This document shows, piece after piece, positions 55,729 through 64,000 of a DNA stretch of 64,000 nt. The DNA lies in NCBI GenBank assembly GCA_014607495.2, contig CP053154.1, positions 12,214,001 to 12,278,000 on the forward strand, in the 5' to 3' direction. Source of the DNA: Carposina sasakii (Eukaryota > Arthropoda > Insecta > Lepidoptera > Carposinidae). Position 1 is the first letter of the stretch; the number at the start of each line of letters is the position of its first letter. The position numbers and the translations under genes are program-made. A model generated the notes under the pieces. The model made no database searches. It had not been told where the DNA came from and saw only the letters and a program-made list of their open reading frames with translations.

Positions 55729-55840
55729 GACCCGATATCTCAGTTGGTTAGAGCGAAAGCACGGTTTTCGAAGAGGTCGCGAGTTCAAATCTCACTCGGG
55801 TGATTTTTTTTTCATTTTCTCAATAATATTTATAATACAT
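55729..55840 (+). repeat. SINE-B, head and tail
   Basis: GACCCGATATCTCAGTTGGT has an A box, GCGAGTTCAAATC a B box, and ACTCGGGT closes the acceptor-like stem. A T-rich TTTTCATTTTCTCAATAA tail follows. It inserts directly behind an R2 tail. Confidence 0.8.
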
Positions 55841-56350
55841 GTAAATACTATAAAGTCTATGATAGTGTAAAAATATTTATGATATTATTTACTAAAGTAC
55901 TTACTTATTATTAATGCTTAAATTTTCTGATGTTCTCATTTATATTCCTATTAGTTGGAATCAATAAAATGGATTTAAAATATAAATAATATACATTCGT
56001 CCTAGACTTACACAATATCGATAACAAAGCACGCGTGTAAAAAAAGTAATAAATCAAGATAAACAAAACCTGTCGATAAAAATATCCATTAGTTATAATT
56101 TAACAGTTTTCAAAGTAAATAATTACAAACAATTGCCATGTTTTCCATCACAAGTGATTTAAAAAAGTCATAACTTAGCTTAACTGGGTCTGGTATTGCC
56201 AGCCATAAATTCGGTTAGTTGCCGCAAGATCGTAAAGTTTTTACATCAGCAAAACTTACTGTGTTATAATGCAAATGAGTTTTGTAACTCCGGGGAACCT
56301 TAAATCTTGGCCCGTTTCTCTGAGCTGACAGATCTAATCCATGTTCAAAA
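55841..56350. other. no recognised feature
   Basis: AT-rich presumed intronic DNA. Confidence 0.4.
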
Positions 56351-56512
56351 CCTTAGGCTGCTTTTCCACTGAAGATGTGGTACGTTGCTATGTGTTTGCT
56401 ATCCGTCAATCAAATTCCGTGCCATCATGGACTAATGTATGTGATTGGGAGGTATCACACGCTTTCATAGCAACGTAATTTAATTCCTCTCTGGTGGAAA
56501 CACAGGCTTACC
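56351..56512. mobile_element. small inverted-repeat element
   Basis: CTTAGGCTGCTTTTCCACT...ACGTTGCTATG at the left is mirrored by CATAGCAACGT...GGTGGAAACACAGGCTTACC at the right. Confidence 0.6.
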
Positions 56513-56932
56513 TATAGAGATATAAGATCATATAGACAAACTATGTGGGAGATATTGGAGATAGTGGGACTGAATGTGAATATAATGAAATGCTTTTCAG
56601 ATATTTAACTTCCTTTCAGACATAATATTTTGATACCTATTTTTTGTTACGCTTTTACCCCAAACAAAAGATAAAGAACTAAGTAAATATGTTAGTGGGA
56701 TATTGTCATCGGGTTTTGAGTAAATAACAGTGTTTTGTTCTGCGCCGTTATAGCGATATCCAGCTCTCGTAAAATGTTTTTATGTTCCATACAAAACTTG
56801 TTTTTATGATCTGTTTATATGTTCCGGAGTGAGAGGAATTCGCTCTCGGATATTGGCGCGTTTTATGAAATTTTGTTGCGTAAACTAAGTGTGGATACTA
56901 TGAATGTACATTTATATGGATAACAAACTTTT
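56513..56932. other. no recognised feature
   Basis: AT-rich presumed intronic DNA up to the RTE target duplication. Confidence 0.4.
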
Positions 56933-56944
56933 AATATATATTTT

Positions 56945-59872
56945 CGTACGAGGTGATTAAGTGGTCCGGGAGGTGGGCAGCAGCGCCTCCCGTGTAGACA
57001 ATATAGTCCGAAAAGCACACTACGGTCACCAACCCGCCTGCCCAGCGTGGTGTCTATGGGCAAAAACCCCCTCAATGACGGCAACTAAAAAAGTTCCCGG
57101 CCGCCATACTACCCCGGACTACGGCAGCGGCCTGGGTCATAGTGTGGCAGGGGGTGCGAAGAATCCCCGGGCTAAAGGTAATGGCTGCCACAACAACCTG
57201 ACCTTGGCAACGTATAACGGACGCAGTTTACGGCTGGACGAAAGTCTCCAAATCCTTAAGGTAGAAGTAGAAAAAATACGGTGGCATGTTCTTGGATTAT
57301 CAGAAGTCCAAAGAGAGGGGGAGGACACTATAACCCTTGAATCAGGCTACCTATTCTACTTCAGGGACGGGAGCACAAAGTCCCAGGGTTGCGTGGGATT
57401 TCTCGTCAACAAAACCCTCCGTGATAACGTGAAGGAGATCTGTAGCGTCTCGACCCGGGTAGCGTACCTGGTAATGAAACTGACCAAAAGATATTGTCTC
57501 AAGGTCATACAGGTATATGCACCAACGTCGAGAAGCTCAGATGAAGAGGTGGAGGCCTTATACGAGGATGTGTCGAAGGTCATGCACCGCACCACTAAGA
57601 CCCACTTCACTGTTGTTATAACGCCAAAGTGGGACAGGAGTGCGGCGAATCGTGTTTGGGACCACATGGCTACGGGAGTAGGAACCAGAGAGGCCAAATG
57701 CTGGTCAACTTCCTTAGCATGCAGGGGCTGTTCTGTTTAAACTCCTTCTATCAGAAAAAGCCCCAAAGGAAGTGGACCTGGAGCCCCGGTGGTAGGACGA
57801 AGAACGAGATCGACTTTATCATGACGGACAAAAGGCATATATTTAGGGATGTTTCAGTGATCAACAGGTTTAATACCGGAAGCGATCACCGACTTGTAAG
57901 AGGCACCCTAAATATCGACTTCAAGCTTGAAAGGAGCCGCATGGTAAGGCAAGTTCTCCGTCCCAATTGGCCCCAAGCAGAACATGATGCGTTCCAACTG
58001 GAATTGAAAAATCATTTTGCCGCCCTGGAAACCCTAAAAACCCCGGCAAGTGTTGACGAGGATCTACAAGGAATAATCGGGGTTGTAAGCGAAGTGGGAA
58101 CAAGGCACTTTCGGAAAAGGCGACCACATAAGAAGTCCAAACTGTCTAGCGAGACCCTGGGACTAATGCGACTTAGACGGGAATCACCAGAGGATGCTTT
58201 GCCAGATCCCCAGTCGCTCAACAAAAAGATCAGAAGCATGGTAAGACGTGACCTCCGAAACTGGAACACTCGCCTCGTTAAAGAGGCGATTGAGAAAAAT
58301 CGAGGATGGAAAATCTTTACCAAGGTGCTGGGAATGAGTCATCTGACAAAGCTTCGAACCTCGAATGGCCAAACCGGCACATCGGTTCCAGAGATTCTCG
58401 CCGAAATTTAGTACTTCTATGGAAATCTGTACGCCTAACATGCACTAAAGCCTCCACCCGACGCAAGCGACCCCAGAGCTTCACTCTCCCGCCACTTTAT
58501 TTAACTCCGTATTGGCCAATGGGTCTACTCCGAAGGCGTGGAGCAGAGGTGTGGTAGCATCGTTTTTCAAGAAGGGAGACAGAACGCTCCTCAAAAATTA
58601 TAGGCCGATCACACTTCTGAGCCACGTCTATAAGCTGTTCTCGAGAGACGTTACGAATCGTCTGGCATTGAGATTTGATGCCTTCCAGCCACAGGAACAG
58701 GCCGGGTTTCACAAAGGCTACAGCACAGTGGACCACGTCCATACTGTATGGCAGGTTATACAGAAGTCCGAGGAGTATAATCAACCGCTGTGTATGGCTT
58801 TCGTAGACTACGAGAAAGCCTTCGACTCCATCGAAACCTGGGCCGTTTTGGAATCCTTGTAGCAATGCCAAATCGACTGGTGATATGTGAAGGTGCTGAG
58901 AAATATCTACCAAATGGCAACCATGTCCGTTCAAGTTCAAACCCACCAAACAAGACCGATCCAATTACGCCAAGGTGTGAGACAGAGTGACGTAATATCC
59001 CCGAAACTCTTCACCAACGCGATGGAGGACGTCTTCAAGATGCTACAGTGGGATGGACTAGGAATCAAGGTCAATGGTGAATGTCTCACGCATCTCCGCT
59101 TTGCAGACGATATAGTTTTGATGGCTGAATCGCTGCAGGATCTACAAAAAATGCTGTCTAGTCTCAATGCTGCCTCGAAGGGTGTGGGACTCGGGATGAA
59201 CCTGGATAAGACCAAGGTAATGTTCAATCAACACATCATCCCTGAGCCGATATCCATCGAAGGTGTAGCCCTAGAAGTTGTTCAGAAGTATGTATACCTT
59301 GGGCAAATATTGCAGTTGGGTAAAGACAACTTCGAAGGAGAAATCACTAGAAGAGTGCAGCTTGGGTGGGCAGCGTTTGGGAAGTTGCGTCATATCTTTG
59401 AGTCATCCTTGCCACAATGCCTCAAGACCAAGGTGTTCGATCAGTGCATTCTACCAGCCATGACTTACGGAGCCGAGACGTGGAACCTGACGGTGGGGCT
59501 GGCTCACCGATTACATGTCACTCAGAGAGCTATGGAAAGGTTAATGCTCGGAATCTCGCGAATGGACAAAGTCCGAAACGAGATTTTCCGGCAGAAGACT
59601 AAAATGACAGACATAATCTCGAAATGTAGCAGACTGAAGTGGCAGTGGGCCGGCCACATCTATCGTAGAACCGATGGACGGTGGAGTAAACGGGTTCTCG
59701 AATGGAGACCGCGCCTCGGCAAGCGTAGCGTTGGGCGCCCTCCGGCCAGATGGACTGATGACTTGAAGAGGACGGCTGATAGTGATTGGATGCCAAAAAC
59801 GGGAGATCGAGCCATTTGGCGTACACTGGGGGAGGCCTACGTCCAGCAGTGGACTGCAATAGGCTGACGATG
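56945..59872 (+). pseudogene. RTE-type LINE, nearly full length, broken
   Basis: An N-terminal endonuclease is readable in the first frame (56961-57740): TLATYNGRSL, LGLSEVQRE and VIQVYAPTS. The GDFN-type site expected near 57620 reads VVITPKWD, so a catalytic residue is lost there. A frameshift at about 57640 leads to 57629-58411, with NEIDFIMTD and GSDHRLVRG. RT follows: FVDYEKAFDSIE (58799-58834), then after a stop at 58861-58863 LRQGVRQSDVISPKLF and LRFADDIVLMA (about 59095), continuing open to 59867 with GRPPARW. An imperfect 12-bp duplication flanks it (56933-56944, 59873-59884). It lacks about 58 bp at the 5' end compared with the mini-RTE. Endonuclease plus RT without RNase H is the RTE layout. 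Confidence 0.93.
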
Positions 59873-59884
59873 AATATCTATTTT

Positions 59885-61844
59885 GAAGTCATTATCTAAG
59901 AACGTTTCTCTGTCTAATTTGGTCACTTAAACTTAGGTTACTTAATTTAGACCGATATAGCAACAATATTGTACTTGACTTGTACTGTTCTAGTCAACAC
60001 AGATGAAGTCACAGGACTCCTATTACTAAATATTATATATCACAGTAGTCAAGTGAAATAAAACTATACAAAAATATGGTCATCTGTACATAGAGCATAA
60101 TAATATCTGTTGTTATGATGTACAAGCTAAGCTAGCAAGTAACTAACAAGCTTAGTTAAAATCCATTCAGTAGTTTTTGTTTCAAAGAGTAGCAAGAAAG
60201 GGAGTTCTTAGTTATCCTGCAGGATACTTGAACATTATTAAAGGATTTTTGTATAATTGAAGGGCAATTGAAAAAAAAACACGAAATCTTTTTAAATGTA
60301 GGTTTGTACTTAATGTTTGAAAAAAAGGATAATTCATAGCAACAAAAATGTCTCGCTCCTTTATTGTGTTAATTCTGATAAAATTAATTCAAGGGACAAA
60401 TAAATACGTCTACTCTAGTGAAGCAAATTTAATCTTACTCCTCCTGCAATAAGGTTTAAAGGGAATTGAAAAAAAGCTGCAGTATAAAGGATTTTCTTGT
60501 CTCTTTGAGTAATAACGGTCGCTTCTCTTTATCCAGAGTTATTTCTATTACTTTATAAGGATTAATCAAATCGTACACTCTTTGAATAACAAGTATTAAT
60601 TTTGCTTACTTGTGAAGTATTTCTTTATAAGAAAAATTTCCTGTAACTACTTTTAACTTAGGTGCAGGTGGAATACATGCACAAACATAATTCTAATATT
60701 ATCTAGTCAGGTATTATTTTATTACAGTATTTATCCCAAGCTCCACCACGCTTAAATCTTGCATAAAACAAGTTCAAGTTTTTATTCAATCGGTGGGAAA
60801 GATTTAATTTGAGAGGTCTTTCTTGTTTAATTCCACTATCATAAAGGTAGTAATTACTAACACGTTTGTATAATCACAAAGACTTTGTAAATAAGAGTCA
60901 GACTAGACGCTCTCCGAGTTTGCACGGTACAGTCGGTTGCAAAAGTGACAAAATTACTTAAAACAGCACAGAGTAATATAAAATGCACAATGCGGTAAAT
61001 TAATTTCTAACTATTCTTGCTTAGAAGGCATCCACTTTAGCTCATCGAATATCTGTCAAACTAAAACCATAGTTAAATTGATGTCCGTCCTTTTGAGTTA
61101 AAATAATAGCATTAAAGGACAGCCTGAAATGAATCAAATGTCCAAAAATAATAAAGATACTTAATATACAATACAATGTTATACCATCGACCATTGTTTG
61201 ATGGACGTTATTAATGTAATAAGGCAATTACTCTGTCAACATTCGATGGATCACTTATGTTTAGTAGCTTATGATACATTCTTCATATCTATATTGCGTG
61301 CCTACCTATGAGTATAGTTTATTATTTTGTGGTATAGAGTAATAGTCACCCTGTATACAACTGAACTATTTAAAAGAGTCGCCTTCTATTTTTAACACTG
61401 TTATTAAGTTTTTTTTATAGAAATAAATGGAGTCAATTGTAGGAGGCCTTTGTCACCTAATGGCATACAGACGAGTTTTGATGCAAAAAAAAAACTTTGT
61501 AAATTATACTATGATGAAATTAATTAGAAATGAATTACTTAACTACTAAACAAAATGTTACTTAAGCACTCTCTGAATAAAAGGCTATTATTATTATTAA
61601 GTTTTTTTTTTATTAATTTAAAAGATGCATCTCTTGTTGATTTTCTGTTTTAATATTTTTAATTTGTAATCATAACGACAATAAAATTGACACCAAAAGT
61701 ATGGTATAATTTGTTGTTTTTCCATTAAGTGTTCTTATTCTTTAATTTATAGTCTTTAATTTTTATATACCACGAGTTTTAGCACCATTGACTTAACAGG
61801 TATTTATTATAATACTTCCCGATAAGAAATAATATTTATTAAAA
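59885..61844. other. no recognised feature
   Basis: AT-rich presumed intronic DNA. At 60155-60200, AAAATCCATTCAGTAGTTTT is a weak Helitron-like word. Confidence 0.4.
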
Positions 61845-61880
61845 AATTAATAATAAAGAAATGGAAAAATTATTTATTAA
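61845..61880 (-). repeat. SINE-B tail fragment
   Basis: TTAATAATAAAGAAATGGAA is the inverse of the SINE-B tail tract. Confidence 0.45.
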
Positions 61881-62435
61881 GTCAATGCCAGCACTTTAGC
61901 CGTCGATTGTACGTCCAAAAGCGACACTCGCGGTATAAAGCGAACTCGACACAATACAATTTCTGCCTCGGACGCCTTTGTGGTACACGCGTCGTCCTTT
62001 TCAGGTCATTTTCAGTCGTAACGTGTCCAACAAATAATTACATGACGAGGGCATTGTGTGAAAAAACATTTGTTTTAATAGCTCTTTATTTGCCGTCGAA
62101 TAACTTCTTACTCGGCCTTTATATTGTACTTTTGCGAGGTAAGTGGATGAGGGTTTTACAAAGAGTGAATTATTTTAATTTTTTACTTACACGAGATGTA
62201 ATGTCTACTAATGGAAATAACATAGGTACATATATCTCAAATGAAAAGAACATTCTTGTACAACCAAAAAGTTTCCCACTTATATGAAAATGTTAAAATT
62301 ACATTTACCTATATACCTACTCGTTCTTTTTATAAAGTATATATAGGTATTATAATATAGAACATATACTTATTTTTATTAGGCTGTAGTATTTACTAAT
62401 CCTGGACAATCCAGCAATCAACTTTTAGACTAAGT
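61881..62435. other. no recognised feature
   Basis: A 126-codon plus-strand open frame (61907-62287) is the longest unexplained one in this part. I see no known domain, and its codons are as AT-rich as the flanks, so it is probably chance. Confidence 0.35.
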
Positions 62436-62439
62436 ATAG

Positions 62440-62575
62440 CAATCCAGCGCGGCAACGCAGCCAGCATTTTGGGCACGCTACCTGATAACGGAGATCGGTT
62501 GACCAACCTGTGAAACTAGAACTGGTCGACCGATCTACCGTATACACGGCTAGCCCCCTAAGTAGTTATTAAGTT
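62440..62575 (+). pseudogene. possible LINE C-terminal scrap
   Basis: Reads QRGNAASILGTLPDNG in one frame over 62445-62495. The phrase RGNAASILGT is familiar to me from C-termini of insect non-LTR elements, from memory only. Too short to classify. Confidence 0.3.
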
Positions 62576-62764
62576 AGTCATAGAAATTTCTACCCTTTTG
62601 TAAATACTTAATGTTCTTTGAGAAAACCAAAAGTAAACAAATTAATTATTATGGCTACTTCCTCGTTTAGATAAAACCGTAAATAAAGTTACTTTTAGAC
62701 CACATCCCATAGAATATATCTATAAATCGATTGATTGATTAGATGATAGATTTTGAAATTCCAA
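62576..62764. other. no recognised feature
   Basis: Short AT-rich spacer. Confidence 0.4.
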
Positions 62765-63060
62765 ATAGATACATTATCCATTGTGCTAATAATATACATA
62801 CATACATATAATCACGCCTTTATCCCTTACGGGGTAGGCAGAGCACCAAGGGCTGATAGGACCACATGGTGCCACTTCTGAACAATTTTGAGGGTATAGT
62901 TGAGATGTACAAGTTCGGTTAGCAGTGACAGGTGGTCAGCCCATCGCCTAAAAACACCAAAACCCTCTTGTCCCTCTACTGACTTGTAGTATACCCAGGA
63001 AGAGAAGCAGCTGTAGTATTATACGTTTTTTTCCACTCCCAGGCCAGAATAGAAGTAATA
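62765..63060 (-). repeat. R2 repeat, near full-length inverted copy
   Basis: Reverse complement of 8345-8625, beginning with a TACATACATA tail and GTAGGCAGAGCACCAAGGGC. It ends about 40 bp before the splice acceptor of the host exon. Confidence 0.8.
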
Positions 63061-63097
63061 ATGTGCTCATAATAAATTAATGTTTTCTTTGTTACAG

Positions 63098-63361
63098 ATG
63101 TCCTGTCTACATAAGTAGCTACATAAACACTGTAATACCTTAATGGTATCGAACTCGTATATGAACAATGTGCCACCTTAGTGTCGAAGTGCAAAAAAGG
63201 ACGATTACTAAGTGTTTGGTGAAATAGAAGGAAAAGCGTGAAAATGTCCGTAAAAGCGAGTGTCGGCTAAACAAAAAAGAAAATGGCCACGAAGGGCTTT
63301 GGCGGCCAGGTGATCGGCTTTTTCCTCGCAGTGGCTTTCTGCATCATTTGTCCGGAATATG
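63098..63361 (+). CDS. host exon: 5' UTR plus signal-peptide start of an unidentified gene
   Basis: A pyrimidine-rich tract and ACAG end at 63097. After about 185 bp of leader the ATG at 63283 (context AAAATGG) opens MATKGFGGQVIGFFLAVAF followed by CIICPEY. This is a short polar start and a hydrophobic core of about 13 residues, a good signal peptide or membrane anchor. The exon ends at G63361 followed by GTAAGTGAT, a strong donor, in phase 1. Upstream ATGs in the leader each meet a stop quickly (for example 63244-63270). GC content of the coding part exceeds that of the flanks. The product is likely secreted or membrane-bound, but I cannot name it. Downstream exons are outside the window. 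Confidence 0.65.
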
Positions 63362-63400
63362 GTAAGTGATAAACTTCATTTTGCACTAGTAGGTATTCGA

Positions 63401-63639
63401 GGGTATAACATAAAGGATAGAAAAGCTATGAAGCCCACTGTAAATAATCTATTTACAAAATTGAGATTCAAATTCACATATTTATTTTTCAACATGGTAT
63501 GAACATTCCTGAGTTTTTTTAGAATTTCTAGATACTACCTTAAAAAAAACATGTCGAGTCTCAAATTACGTGCCCAGGTTCTTAATAGTGGGCTATATCC
63601 ATAGCTTTTAGCTTAACATACATCTTTTGTTATACCCTA
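63401..63639. mobile_element. MITE family A, copy 3
   Basis: GAGGGTATAACATAAAGGAT at the left, CATATTTATTTTTCAACATG inside, and AGCTTAACATACATC...TATACCCTA at the right follow the 14.2-kb element. It sits 40 bp inside the intron after the signal-peptide exon. Confidence 0.7.
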
Positions 63640-63848
63640 ATTAATGTCTTTTCGGTTCACTTATTGGGACCCAATCGGTTAGGGGCAAACCTTCTAAACT
63701 CACTTAATTACATATAGAATCTTTTACCAAAGTTGTATTTTCTACAACAGCTTATGGAATTAACGCACAGTAATTGGATTATATTATATTTAAGAAAGAA
63801 TATATCTTACCTTTTGATATAGTATATATTAGTTAGGTACTTTACATT
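63640..63848. other. no recognised feature
   Basis: AT-rich intronic spacer. Confidence 0.4.
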
Positions 63849-63849
63849 A

Positions 63850-64000
63850 TACCATGCATATAGGTATTATGTGCACCTTCCAAGCAGGAGGCGTAAGTTC
63901 GATCCCAGTTACGGACCTGTACCATTGAATTTATTTCATGTATAGATTTTAATGTTGTAAAATTGTCACTTAGCTCGTGCCTCGGAAAGCACGTAAAACC
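63850..64000 (+). repeat. SINE-A, runs off the window
   Basis: GTGCACCTTCCAAGCAGGAG and the B box AGTTCGATCCC lead into TAGCTCGTGCCTCGGAAAGC, matching the inverse copy at 10318-10664. Its A-box region is truncated or diverged. Confidence 0.85.

Noticed and set aside
58790..59602. additional short frames inside the RTE
   Set aside because: Shadow frames of the RT coding sequence.
61907..62287. 126-codon hypothetical gene
   Set aside because: No domain, AT-rich codons like the flanks, no splice signals or promoter.

Overview
This window looks like nuclear DNA of an insect, most likely a moth or butterfly. It is AT-rich and has no bacterial-style operons. It is packed with several superfamilies of transposable element: Ty3/gypsy, DIRS-like tyrosine-recombinase, RTE and an RNase H-bearing LINE, tRNA-headed SINEs, Helitron-like repeats, TA- and hAT-type MITEs, and a repeat carrying a hammerhead ribozyme. 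Species and family names were not checked against any database.

Left part (1-24 kb). The window opens inside an intact gypsy-type pol ORF with its polypurine tract and 3' LTR (3-2813). A foldback repeat follows (2839-3320). A heavily decayed DIRS-type retrotransposon on the minus strand (about 3545-7200) shows gag, RT, RNase H and tyrosine-recombinase remnants in order. A tandem array of alternating 76- and 73-bp units (7255-7966) abuts its gag end. After assorted SINEs, Helitron-like repeats and MITEs, a repeat with a near-canonical hammerhead ribozyme lies at 14826-15258; a second copy with a destroyed core lies at 23118-23545 in the opposite orientation. Between them is a complete 5677-bp LTR retrotransposon (16055-21731, minus strand). 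Its LTRs look identical and it has a 4-bp target duplication, but pol is frameshifted and the RT end plus RNase H are deleted.

Middle and right part (24-64 kb). The best host-gene evidence is a TATA-bearing, GC-richer segment ending in a strong splice donor (23765-24060) and an exon at 63098-63361 with acceptor, start codon, signal peptide and donor. If they belong to one gene, the window holds a first intron of about 39 kb filled with repeats. These include a 5'-truncated RTE with an 11-bp target duplication (29949-30573), nested SINE and hAT-like elements (32.8-34.4 kb), a hAT MITE with an 8-bp duplication (35186-35546), an RNase H LINE fragment (43.2-44.7 kb), two abutting TA MITEs (47.1-47.9 kb), an internally deleted mini-RTE with a 9-bp duplication (51393-51658), and a nearly full-length but broken RTE (56945-59872).

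Apart from the signal-peptide exon I see no convincing host protein-coding sequence. Most other short open frames lie in repeats or low-complexity DNA. I do not see a wholly new multi-gene system. The most noteworthy items are the ribozyme-bearing repeat, the alternating array beside the DIRS-like gag, the recently inserted but coding-defective LTR element, and the mini-RTE.
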